DNA from: Aedes albopictus
Lineage: Eukaryota; Arthropoda; Insecta; Diptera; Culicidae
Direction of reading: 5' to 3'
DNA length: 64,000 nt
Assembly: GCF_035046485.1 (NCBI RefSeq)
Contig: NC_085137.1
Coordinates: forward strand, 382,912,706-382,976,705
Shown here: piece by piece, positions 23,006-33,309 of the stretch
Layout of the letters: every line of letters starts with the position of its first letter
Position numbering within the stretch: position 1 is the stretch's first letter
Translations under genes and position numbers: made by a program
The notes under the pieces: generated by a model
The model's database searches: none
What the model saw: only the letters and a program-made list of their open reading frames with translations
What the model was told of the DNA's origin: nothing

Positions 23006-24350
23006 ATTTAAAAAGCCAGTATCCCCAAATAAACATTTATTAACTCATGCTAATCAATAAATAAAAGTAGTTATGGCTCGTGGCTCGGTTTTTTTATTTT
23101 TCCTGTAAAGTATGGAATCTACGCAATCATTTGACATATTGGAGACATTTGTCGGTCTTGTTTTCTTGTTATTTATTCAGAAATAGTTTTATTTAGGCGG
23201 TGCCATAAATGATACAGGCACCCTGCTATAACAATGTTGAATGGATGAAATGCATTCATTGAAAGATGTACTTCGTATTCTATATATTTTATCTTTGTAC
23301 ATAGTTTTGATTAGAAACTGTAATTATTGTGCCACTCACTGTAGTATTTAGACATCAATATCCTATAAAAACTATAGTACAAGACAAAACTTCGAGGTAA
23401 ACATGCAAATGTCAAAAAGGCTTGAAAGTTTCAAAAAATGTTTTAAAACTCCGAAGTTTCTTAAAACTTGAGACATCCGTTCATAATTTAAACTAAAGTT
23501 CCGTCAGAAACTTCAACACTGTTATGACCTACTCTTCATTTTAATGCCATGATACTAATAAGTGTTTTGGTCAAAATTTGGTCATACATTTTTTTTCATA
23601 ATTTTAGATTACGTTCATCAAATAAGCTGTTTTGGACCAGTGATGATATAGTATATAAAGCTTATAACCATAATATTTTCATCAAAATCGGTTTAGTATT
23701 TGCAAAGATATTGTTGAATCCTGAGATCTGAAATTATAAAATTATGTACAAAGGGGATTCAAAAAGAATAACTCATTTTGACTGTTATATTTATTGAGCC
23801 AGAAATACTGAGCCGATACCTGTCTGAATGTTGTGCAAAAATTTCATTCAATTTGATATAGCCGCTATAAAGTTATATTCATTTTTAAACTGCTTCAACT
23901 TTGGAAGTATTGCTGAGTTTGAAGTTTATCGGCGAACATATTATAACACTATAGTATTATCACAGACAAACAGACGTAAAACTCTTCGAAATGGTTAGGC
24001 ACATGCATTTAACGATGAGTTTTAATTTTATTTGATTCCCGCGATCCTTCCACCAGAGGTGCTTGTGTTCGATCGCTTTGACGTATGCTAGTGTACACGT
24101 TGCTGAATGATGCAAACAAACTTTACATATGATTTATGTAGTACATTTTTTTATAATGATTTTTAACACTTAGGCTAGTTCATCGCTGTGAGCGCCTGTG
24201 TAGTAGAATGCGTGTTAGGCAAACGTTAAATGACAATCCATCATGGCCGACAGTGTCTCGCGCGGTTCTACCAATGAAAAAGACATCGGGCGAAAATTGT
24301 AATGAATGTCCTGTAAGAGTAACATCTGTTTCTCTGTGGTATTATACAGT
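23006..24350. other. unassigned AT-rich stretch
   Basis: No gene. CAGTGGTACCTCGATATA at about 24350-24367 resembles the terminal sequence of pogo/Tigger-type elements, but no partner end was found. Confidence 0.35.
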
Positions 24351-24365
24351 GGTACCTCGATATAC

Positions 24366-24562
24366 ACTGTGGTGCATAATTGATCGGACAAACGCCGATT
24401 TTCATACAAAATGGCCAAGTTTAAGATGCTGTAACTATGGTTTGCTTTGGTGGATTGAGCACAATTTTTGACACGGTAGTACAAATATGTTGAATTTTAC
24501 GTGTAAGTATAAAAGGTTTTCGTTCGGCGTTCGTGTTTATACGATCAATTATGCACCACAGT
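24366..24562. mobile_element. small MITE (about 197 bp)
   Basis: Ends ACTGTGGTGCATAATTGATC and GATCAATTATGCACCACAGT, with inner AACGCCGA / TCGGCGTT. Flanks are TA-rich but a clean TSD is not seen. Confidence 0.7.
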
Positions 24563-24567
24563 ATATA

Positions 24568-24694
24568 GGGTAAAAGCACTAGACTTCGCCACTGCTCTAT
24601 TCTTCGCCCCCTCCATACAAATTCCATTTTTTATGTATGAAGTGGCGAAGATTAGAGCCGAATTTTAGGGGGGTAAAGTCTAGTGTTTTTACCC
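24568..24694. mobile_element. small MITE (about 127 bp)
   Basis: Ends GGGTAAAAGCACTAGACTT and AAAGTCTAGTGTTTTTACCC, with inner CTTCGCCAC / GTGGCGAAG. TA precedes the left end; the right flank (TCTA) is not identical. Confidence 0.7.
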
Positions 24695-24828
24695 TCTAAG
24701 ACTGGGTCAACAAAGTCGATTTTTTGGAACAAAGCTTCTTCGATTCCTTTTGGCAAAATTTTGAAGCGATTGTTTGCAACCGTATTCCGCATTGCGATTG
24801 AAATTTGTATAGGTATTTTCCTCATTAG

Positions 24829-25199
24829 TTGAAATGTTTTGTCTAAAACTATGTAATCGATAACGTTAAAGTAAAGTTTAAGATATGCCGAAAAACTTTG
24901 CCGATGACCGCAAAGTGATCCGTCACTTTTGACAAAAGTTATTTATTACATTCAGATCGTCTGATAGTGCTTCATTTAACATGTAAAGGATAACATCAAT
25001 AATTATTATAATCACATCTCAATATCTCAATCTCAATAATGATTATAATCACATCTCAATTTTTAGCCTAAGTTATCAAGCGAATAACCTTTTTCACAAG
25101 CGTCGGATCACTTTGCGGTCTTCGGCAAAGTTTTTCGGCGTATCCTAGACTTTACTTTAACGTTATTAATTACATAGTTTTAGACAAAAAATTTCAACT
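24829..25199. mobile_element. hairpin element with about 120-bp arms
   Basis: Left arm 24829-24950 (GTCTAAAACTATGTAATCGA, GCCGAAAAACTTTGCCGA) is repeated inversely at 25083-25199 (TCGGCAAAGTTTTTCGGC, TACATAGTTTTAGAC). The loop contains two direct copies of ATTATAATCACATCTCAAT. Foldback MITE. Confidence 0.7.
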
Positions 25200-26690
25200 A
25201 AATTTCAAAAAAATCAAACTTTGGAGAATTTTATGAAGAAATTCCTTGATAAATTCCTGAAGGAGGTTTTCCAGGAATTACCTCCAGGAATTTCTCCAAG
25301 AATTGCTCCAGGAATTTCAGAAAATTCTGAAGGAGCTTCTCCCGGAACTCTTCCAGGAATTCCTCGAGAAATTTCTCCAGGGATTCTTCCAGGAGTTTCT
25401 CCAGGAATTTCTTAAAGAATTCCTCCAGGGATTCACCAACGAATTTCTTCAGAAACTCCTCCAGGACTTCCTTCAGAAATTCCTTGAGGAGTTTCTCCAG
25501 ACATTCCTCCAAGGATTCCTCCAAGAAGCCTCAAATATTTATCCAGAAATTCCTCAATAAATTCCTCCACAAATTGCTCCCGTAGATCCTCCCGTAAATC
25601 ATCCAAAAATTGCTACAGGAATTCCTCAAGGAATTTCTCCAGTGATTTTTCCAGGTATTTTTCCAGAAAATCCTCTAGGAATTTCTGCCAGAATTCCTCC
25701 CAGATTTCCTCTAGGGATTCCTCCAAGAATTCCTCCTGCAGGGTTTCCTCAATGGATTCCTTCAAGATTTTTTCCAGGAATTTGTCCAGGAATTTCTTGA
25801 GGAATTCCTCCTAGGATTCAACCATGCATGTCTCCAGAAATAACTCCAGATTTTCATCCAGGAATTCCTTCAAAATTCTTTGAGAAGTTCCTCCGGCATT
25901 TCTCCAGATATTCATCAAAAAATCAGAATTTCCTCCAGGAATTCCTTCATAAATTCCTCCAAATGTTTCTTCAGGAATTCCTCTACAAATACCTCGAGGA
26001 ATTCCTTCAAGGATTCCACCGGAAAATCCTCTAGGAATTTCTGCCTGAATGCCTCCAAAATACCCTCTTGCGATTCCTCCAGGACTTTCTCCACGGATTC
26101 CTCCAAAAATTCTAGAGGATTTTCTCCCGGAACTCTTCCAGGAGTTCCTCGAGGAATACCAACAGGGATTCTTTCATGGATTCCTCTAGGAATACCTCCA
26201 GGAATTTCTTCACGAATTCCTCCGTTGATTCATCCATGATTTTTTTGCAGAAATTCCTCAAAAAAAAAATTCTACAGAAATTCTTTTAGGAATTCCTTCA
26301 GAAATTCCTCAAAGGATGCCTCCAGAAATTTCTCCAGTAATTCTTCCAGGAATTGTTCAAGGAATTCCTCCAAAAATTTCTCCTAAAATCCGTTAGGAAT
26401 TTCTCTTGAATTCCCCCAGATAATTCTCCCGAAAATCTTCTCCAGATATTTAATTCTGCCAAAATTCCTCCAAGATTTCGTCTACGGATAACTCCAGAAA
26501 ATCTTAAAAAAATCTCCCGGAAGTCTTGCAGGAAATTCTCTTGGAATTTCTCGAGAAATTCCTTTCGGTATTCCTCCAGGATGTTTTAAAGGAATTTCTT
26601 CAGGAATTCCTCCATGGATTCATCCATGAACATCTTCAGAAATTCCTCATCAATTTCTCCAGAAATTCATTCAGATGGGATAGAAATCGG
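25200..26690. repeat. GGAATTCCTCCA-type degenerate minisatellite (1.5 kb)
   Basis: Near-continuous imperfect units such as CCAGGAATTCCTCCA, CAGGAATTTCTCC. Because GAATTC is self-complementary the array reads similarly on both strands and opens frames both ways (25303-25560 plus, 25231-25524 minus, 25880-26239 plus), giving FLQEFLQ / LEEFLEK leucine-glutamate repeats. These are repeat translations; I see no start context, splice or codon bias to call a coiled-coil gene. Confidence 0.8.
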
Positions 26691-26915
26691 CATTTCTATC
26701 GGAGATTCCAAGGTCCCTAGAACCTGTGCCGAGGTCACCGGGTGAACAGAGCCGATCAAAACAATTTTTCTTTGTTTTACTGGATTATGCGCGGCATCTG
26801 CGAAATTTAAAGTGTCGCATGATGGGATTTATTTGGAATCGAAAAATGACCATTTCTACCGGAGATTCCGAGGTCTCCAGAACCTGCTCCATGGCCACCG
26901 GATGACCGGTTGACC
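26685..26915. repeat. direct duplication, two diverged copies
   Basis: ATTTCTATCGGAGATTCC followed by AGAACCTG..CACCGG at 26690-26745 recurs at 26847-26905 (ATTTCTACCGGAGATTCC, AGAACCTG..CACCGG). Period about 157 bp; same strand. Confidence 0.6.
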
Positions 26916-27077
26916 TAATCAGGTCTGAAATTACATGTATAGAATAGTCTGTTACTAATGATAACTAATGATATCTTGATGATAATTCAAACCGAATGCA
27001 ATTTGTTGCCCTGGTTTCGGAGAACGAGCCATGTGAAGTCAGACAAAATCGTCCCGGGTGGTTCTATACGGCTTCTC

Positions 27078-27356
27078 TCATCATGTTAATACTTCTAAGA
27101 TTGTAATCTGCAACTATTTATTGAGATTTCATGTGGTTTTCAAGAACTATCAAAGTTAACCCAAAATGAAAATGTGACTCTCGCTCATATGAAAAATTAT
27201 AGATCACCCTAAAAATTTAAAATTGTCCGGTCTTTCAATTGCAATTAATATCTGTGATCCCAGTACTTGTTTTGAAAATATAAAGCAAAAAAAATACTCT
27301 AACATGGAAAAATATTAAAGAAATTTGCTGAAAATTATCAAAGTTACTCCGTTTTA
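27078..27356. mobile_element. right half of a TACCGTAAAACGGGG-type TIR element
   Basis: It ends TTACTCCGTTTTACGGTAC and matches, word by word, the right end of the complete element at 40909-41896 (CCCAGTACTTGTTTTGAAAA, TATCAAAGTTA, ATATGAAAAA). The left half is missing. Immediately downstream of the candidate exon on the minus strand, i.e. within its first intron. Confidence 0.65.
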
Positions 27357-27427
27357 CGGTACTTCTAATATTAATCAGTGTAACTGCAGTTTTTTTTACA
27401 AGGAATATCATTTATTTCTTAACTCAC

Positions 27428-27570
27428 CTCTTTTTCAGATTATCCTGTTCACCCTGGCCCAAATTCGGCATCGACGTGCTCACGGTGCTATAGTCTTGTA
27501 TTCGCGCCATCTGCTGCTGCTGCTGCTGCCCGGTAGAACCTGCAGTCATTTCACCTTTGCTATACTCCAT
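27428..27570 (-). CDS. candidate first coding exon, protein unidentified
   Basis: The first ATG in this frame (minus, 27570-27568) sits in GCTGAGATGG, a fair Kozak context, after in-frame stops upstream near 27660. It encodes 47 residues beginning MEYSKGEMTAG, then a run of six Gln (CAG repeats at about 27508-27526), then MARIQDYSTVSTSMPNLGQG and a charged end with KK. The exon stops at AAAAAGAG|GTGAGT, an almost perfect 5' splice site (last exon base 27428), leaving phase 2. The Ser/Thr/Gln-rich leader ending in basic residues looks like a cytoplasmic N-terminus of a larger protein, but I do not recognise the family; downstream exons would lie at lower coordinates, possibly outside the window. 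It is by far the most gene-like coding stretch here. GTG further up (27636) could also open the frame, but ATG is preferred. Confidence 0.55.
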
Positions 27571-28226
27571 CTCAGCCTTATTCAGTGGCAATACAGCACT
27601 ATAATCCCACCCCCTGGGTACCCCACAATTTTTCACGATTTGTACTTTAAATTTCGGTTACTAGAATTTCCCTTTTGTTTCGTTGATGCTTCGATAAATT
27701 TCCTAATTAACACTTCATCTTTAGGCACCCAGTGTTGAGTACCGGCCCTGGGGTGTTTCAGTCATTTTCACGATTACTCTATTCAAAGCAACGCCTCTAC
27801 GACCATTATTACCACTGGCTCTTCTACTGGTGGAGCCATCGATTGCTTCCATTTTCACTTTCAATCGATCGAGCTTCTTTGAATGGATAGGCTGCTGCTG
27901 CTGTTGAAACTTATGAAACTTAACACTTTGAATCATTCACACATCTCTGAGGCTGTTGTACATCATATGCCAACATATTATGCCGAAGGCCTGTGTTTGG
28001 CCGATCGATGATGCTCTTCAACTAGGCACACTGATGGCAATTGAAGTGGATTGCGACAGGCACAAACATCAATCGCGAAACTTTCGATCAATTTGATTTT
28101 TTTTTTCTTCTTTGCTTTACTGGATTGCCAAATTATACCCTTACTGCACTATTCACTCATCATAACACATAACAGATATTTTTTGCGTATCGGACGATGC
28201 ACCGCAATTTTCACCGGAACCACACT
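27571..28226 (-). other. candidate 5' UTR and start region of the 27428-27570 exon
   Basis: Minus-strand sequence between a TCAGTG initiator (A at about 28226) and the candidate ATG. It contains short upstream ORFs, one encoding a product starting MEAIDGSTSRRASG that ends at 27721-27723, and CAG/CTG repeats near 27892. Not obviously repetitive. Whether it is one continuous leader or contains an intron is not clear. Confidence 0.3.
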
Positions 28227-28940
28227 GATAACTTCAGATTATCGCCGATAGTCGAGGTGTGTGGTTTTCTCAGCACGCGTTTGCAAACAATTTTTCGGCT
28301 GTGACGAAATACTTCAATCGATTTTTGTTCGTCCGGTATGGGGATGGAGGCAACCAGAAGACTCTGAAATGAAACGGAAATGATATAAAAGATTTATTAT
28401 GGGACATCGAAATATATTGCTCAGTCATTACTTTTATAATCCAAGATGTAAAGCACTTCGTTCTATAATTTCAAAGTTGAATTTCCCCAGAGAGATGCCC
28501 TCAATTATTACTTCCCAATCGAGACTGAAACTGGCCTGCATATTACACCTAGCAGTCAGTCAGCAGGGGGACGTAACACTTATCGAGAATGTGCCGCTTC
28601 CTTGGCACGGTGGCGGTGGTGAGCGCATGCGTGCATCAAGGAGACGTATAAAAGAACGCTAGGATACGTTCAATAGGGGTTCGCTTCGCTTGCGATACGG
28701 TCTGATGCACACGAGGTGTGGAATATGCGGGGCAGGGTGGAAATAGTGGAGATATTTGCGCGTGTTAGCCGTAACAAATAATATTGGCAAAACGCAAATC
28801 CAGTATGGGATAGATACATATAATATATTAATACAATAAAAAATATGGTATGTAGCGCTTAAGCTTTGTTTCAGTATCTGACATATCAATGCGATTCAGA
28901 AGTGCTTAGTTTTATGGGAACATACATAAATTACATGTAT
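28227..28940. other. unassigned, partly GC-rich upstream region
   Basis: Lies upstream of the candidate transcription start on the minus strand. The part 28540-28680 is GC-richer. A plus-strand frame at 28399-28662 has no recognisable domain. Confidence 0.3.
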
Positions 28941-29909
28941 ATTAAGGTGGCCCACACTTATATGAAAAACAAAAATTTCGAAAAATGCCAAGTCTTACCT
29001 CCTATATCAGTTTTTTTGGACTCCCAGAAGCTACGTTCAAAATTTGAGCAAAATCGATTGAGCCTAAGGAGGCGCTCAAAACGCTTGAAGTTTGTATGGG
29101 AAAACTTGGCCAAATGTATGCAGAAATTTTAAGTTTTCAAACTTTGCCGATAGGTGGGGCTGTAAGCATTCAATAATCAAACCCTTTGGTATTATGGTAG
29201 ATGACTATATGCCAAACAACTTTGTCCAATACCACAAAGTGATCCAACGTCTGTGAAAAAAGTTATACCCTAGGTAAAGTGAGGATAAACTTTATTGTTG
29301 TTTTAAATTTCAAGATAACAGCTGTAAATACATAATATGTATAACCTACTTGCTATTGGCGATTAAAAGTAGAGGTTATGTCGTGAAAATTTGGAAGTTT
29401 GAGAGGAAAATACCAGTTTCTTATCGATTAAATAATCAATTTTATTGCAAATTTTACCGGTAAATCGATTTTTTCTACCCGGTTTTCAAAAAAAAAAGTT
29501 TATCTGGAACGGCACAATCACAAAAAATACGAAATGGGATTTCACAAAACATAACCTCTCTTTAACCCTTTGGAGCCGAAGGGGTCATATATGACCCCAA
29601 CATATGAACGGCTGTTTCACACATTTAATACAACAGAACACTGTCTTGCAAAGTTGTTGCAAATGGAGCCCTTTATTATGGAAAAATGGGAAAATTTGTA
29701 TTTGATACTTTATTGAGAACCTAGAACATTCTGAACACCATAAAGTTTGGAGAAACGAAATAATTGACATTCCAGTTGTTCTAAAAGCTGAATTTGGATA
29801 TGGGTTACGTTTAAATGTATTTATTCAACCTTCGTCAAGGATATCAAAAAGCGTTTTGTAGTCTAGAATGTTCTAGGTGTTCCAAAATTTCCTAGAGTGA
29901 ATAAGTCCT
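28941..29909. other. unassigned, likely decayed MITEs
   Basis: AAGGTGGCCCACACTTATAT at 28944 looks like a MITE terminus, without a partner found. GGGGTCATATATGACCCC (29580-29597) is a perfect 18-bp palindrome. No genes. Confidence 0.35.
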
Positions 29910-30252
29910 TCAAATCTACAAGAATAGTTTTATGTGGTTTCACCATCAATAATAGCATTGCATAATATGCTGGGATCCGTGAAGCTCTTGAAGTCTATAC
30001 TGCTATTTATAGATACTATAGGGATATTCCAAGTCAGCCAAACTACCTTGGATTCAAAACTTCAAGTCTGCAATCGTTACAGTAGCCATATCTGCTATAC
30101 TGAGTAAGGTTGCGTAATCAACCGCAATTACTGGATCAATATGAAGTCTACTAAATATTATTATAAACCATTGGGACATTCAGGGTCATTCAAACTGACC
30201 CATAGTGAAGTCCTTCAAATCTACAAGAAAGTACTTCAAATCTACAAACATA

Positions 30253-31173
30253 CAGGGGATAGACAAAATGATCGGGACAGGCAAAAATTTCCCTTCTCAA
30301 AAAATATTCAAATAGCTGTAACTTTTCGAAAAGTGCATCAAATATTCTCAAATTTTTACTGAAAGTGGATCAACTAGTTGTGTATCAGTGGACAAAATTT
30401 GGAAAAGATCGGGCTATTCTGCACGAAGTTATAAAGATTCTAGAAAAAGGTATTTTTATCCGATAGCCAACTTTGAGCTGTTATATCTCCGGATTCAATT
30501 AACTGAATGCAATGAAATTTTGAGTATATACGACTTATATAATGAGCTTTGAAAAACTTTTGACTTAACTTAAAATTCTTAACACGGAAGAAAATTATAA
30601 CGATTAGATTATTTTTCTAATAAATCACCAAATTTTCTTAAATTTCAACATCGTTTCAAAATTCAAGATGCTAATTATAGTTCATATATATTCCCTCTAA
30701 TTGTCTTGAATATAATTATGTTTTGAAAGAAGGTAACAACATAGCCGGCAATTCATTGTAAAAGTAATGGGATGCATATTAAAAATGGACCAATTTACTA
30801 AAAAATCATAAAATAAATGAAATCGCAGTAACTTTTTCTCTTGTGAATAATTTCAAGTTGAGTCGAACGTTTTTCAGAGCTCATTATATAAGTCGTAAAT
30901 GGTCAAAATTTCATTGCATTCGGTTCATTGAATCCGGAGATATAACAGCTCAAAGTTGGCTATCGGATAAATATACCTTTTTTTAGAATCTTTATAACTT
31001 CGTGCAGAATAGCCCTATCTTATTCAAATTTTGTTCACTGATACACAATTAGTTGATCCACTTCCAGTAAAAATTTGAGAATATTTGATGCACTTTTCGA
31101 AAAGTTACAGCTATTTGAATATTTTTTGAGAAGGCAACATTTTGCCTGTCCCGATCATTTTGTCTATCCCCTG
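30253..31173. mobile_element. CAGGGG-family palindromic MITE, copy 3 (921 bp)
   Basis: TIRs CAGGGGATAGACAAAATGAT / ATCATTTTGTCTATCCCCTG, TA TSD at 30251-30252 and 31174-31175. Arms of about 300-350 bp (e.g. GAGCTGTTATATCTCCGGAT inverted as ATCCGGAGATATAACAGCTC). It interrupts the 300-bp tandem repeat. Confidence 0.85.
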
Positions 31174-31299
31174 TAACTTTATGTGTTTTCGCCATAAATA
31201 ATAGCAATGCATAATCTACTGGGATTTGTGAAGCTCTTGAAGTCTATAATGCCATTTATAGACACTATAGGGATATTCCAGGTCAGCCAAACTACCTTG

Positions 31300-31482
31300 A
31301 AGTGAGAAGCGGACCTGGTGTGATGGTTAGAACACAATTGATTATCACGCCGAGGACCTGGGATCGAATCCCACTCCCGACAAACTCGCAAAAATGTGAG
31401 TTCTTCCTTCGGAAGGAAAGTAAAGCGAGGGTCCCGAGATGAACTAGCCTAGGGCTAAAAATCTCGTTAATACAGTTAAAAA
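31300..31482 (+). mobile_element. tRNA-derived SINE, family 2 (plus)
   Basis: Head GAAGCGGACCTGGTGTGATG, box B context GGATCGAATCCC, body with TTCTTCCTTCGGAAGG and CCTAGGGCTAAAAATCTCG, A-rich end. The exact TSD AACTACCTTG is at 31290-31299 and 31483-31492, splitting copy 2 of the tandem repeat. Confidence 0.85.
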
Positions 31483-31741
31483 AACTACCTTGGAGTTCAA
31501 AACTTCAGATCTACACTTGTAACAGTAGCCATGTCTGTTATACTAAGTAACATTGCATAATCAACTGCGGTTACAGGACCTATCCGACGTCTACAACGAG
31601 TCATATTATCACACTAGTTGTAGAGTCGTCGTGATTTGAGCAATGCGTATAAACCTGGAACGGACTTTCGTTGCACGCAAACTTCCGGCGTCAAAATGTA
31701 ATCACTAATCTTGGAAGAAAGATATCCACTTAAATAATATA

Positions 31742-32190
31742 CACTAAAACCTCTTTTTATGCACTTTTAATTTATGCACCATTTTTATGCTCTACATAAA
31801 AAGAGGGATAGCTACTCAACAGTGTTTGGCAGCCGAAGTAATAAGTGAACCACTCAGCTGTTTTTCTTTCCTTTTGTTGATTCTGTTTCAATTACCGAGC
31901 GTGTCTATGTTCTCTCGTCGAATCGTATGGTTCACGAACGAATACATATAGGATACTCCAATATAGACAAGCTGCAGCGATGAGCGGGGCTTCAAACAAC
32001 TGTAAATACACGTTATTTTCAGCAGTATTTAACGCATTTTCGCTTTTAAAACGTAACATACTAATTCATTTGATTGTATTATGATGATGCAGCCGGAGTT
32101 GTCATATTAACCTTCCAGGACGCGCGCCATCAAACAACCGAAACTGCACCACGCTTGTGCTGTATACGAAAAGCGAGGTTTTATGGTAGT
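31742..32190. mobile_element. possible TIR element
   Basis: CACTAAAACCTCTTTTTATG at the left, and the inverse of CACTACCATAAAACCTCGC at the right (about 32175-32191), both next to TA. The match is imperfect (a 4-base indel), so the call is tentative. It lies in the unrelated DNA between tandem-repeat copies 2 and 3. Confidence 0.3.
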
Positions 32191-32969
32191 GTTGTACTTT
32201 TAACAACAGCGCGCGTTCTGAAGGGTTAATCAAGAGTTATGACAATAAAATATTCTTGCCGAATGCATCACTTTCATTAGCGTCGCCGAACATCTTCTCT
32301 CTAGATTGTGCTCTCGTATTGAACCGGGCAAGAAAATAAATAGCACTAGATAATATTAAAAACCTTTTGGACATTCAGGGTCGTCCAAACTGTTCTATAG
32401 TGAAATCCTTCAAATCTACAAGAATAATGTCATGTGTTTTAGCCATAAATAACAGCATTGCGTAATCTACTGGGATCCGTGAAGCTCTTGCAGTCTATAC
32501 TGCCATTTGTAGATATTATAGGAATATTCCAGGTTAGCCAAACTACCTTGGAGTTTTGAACTTCAGGTGTACACTCGTAACGGTAGCCACATATGATATA
32601 TTGAGTAACGTTGCGTAATCAACCGCGATCCAACCTGAAGTCAAATTATTTATTATTATTTTCCTTTGGGACATTAAAGGTCGTCCAAACTGTCCTGAAG
32701 TTTAGCTCTTGACAGTAACAGTAGTTATTCTCACAATTACAGATCCAACTGTAATTTGTAATCCTCCTGGCATTTCATGAGTCATTCCAATGTAGTTTTA
32801 AGATGTTCCAGATCAACCAACTACTTTGGAGACCATAGTTTCAGGTCTACACTTGTGATAATAGCTTTTGCCACTACATTGAGTAGAGTTAAAAAATCCT
32901 CTTTATTTGACAATGTAGATCGAGGAACAATAAGGGTTGTTATATATTTTAGGAATATTATGGGCCATC

Positions 32970-33125
32970 CTTTGGGCTTCCTTTGCCTGCCATTGCATGA
33001 ATTAGTACATTGTGTGGCAAGTACTATGGAAGTCGAGAAAATTTTCCCGACCGGAACGGTAATCGAAACCGCCGTCTCCGGATTGGCGATCCATAGCCTT
33101 AACCACTAGGCTAACTGGATACCCC
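32970..33125 (-). mobile_element. tRNA-derived SINE, family 3, 3'-deleted copy
   Basis: The minus strand reads CCAGTTAGCCTAGTGGTTAA (box A TAGCCTAGTGG), GGAGACGGCGG and box B region TTCGATTACC, then a body that stops at about 32970. An internal deletion relative to 58054-58541 removes the GGCATAGAGTATC block. No TSD visible. Confidence 0.75.
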
Positions 33126-33309
33126 TAAGGTCCAATTAGACATGGCAAATATTTGGCCAAACAAGCCCGGCAAAAGGCCAACACAACTTGAATTATGGCA
33201 ATACGAAAAACAGCCTTTAACTGAGTTTCAGGGGTTTAGGGGTTTTCAGAAAACTTCAAACGATCTATTCTACCAATTTGGTCGATTATTGGCAAAATAA
33301 TCCGCATTA

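Larger units (their letters stand above)
29910..32720 (+). repeat. long-period (about 300 bp) tandem repeat, three copies
   Basis: Successive diverged units share CTTCAAATCTACAAGAAT, GTGAAGCTCTTGAAGTCTAT, AGCCAAACTACCTTGGA, GTAACAGTAGCCAT and GGACATTCAGGGTCGTCCAA. Copy 1 is about 29910-30252; copy 2 about 31176-31620, interrupted by the SINE at 31300-31482; copy 3 about 32345-32720. Copies 1 and 2 are separated by the MITE at 30253-31173, and copies 2 and 3 by unrelated DNA (31620-32345). No coding capacity seen. Confidence 0.7.

Noticed and set aside
25231..26239. Several 80-120 aa leucine/glutamate-rich ORFs on both strands, looking like coiled-coil proteins
   Set aside because: They are translations of the self-complementary GAATTCCT minisatellite and occur equally on both strands and in several frames.
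29910..32720. Considered a CRISPR-like or functional repeat-spacer array
   Set aside because: Units are about 300 bp, diverged and without regular spacers; the genome is eukaryotic and the interruptions are ordinary MITE and SINE insertions.
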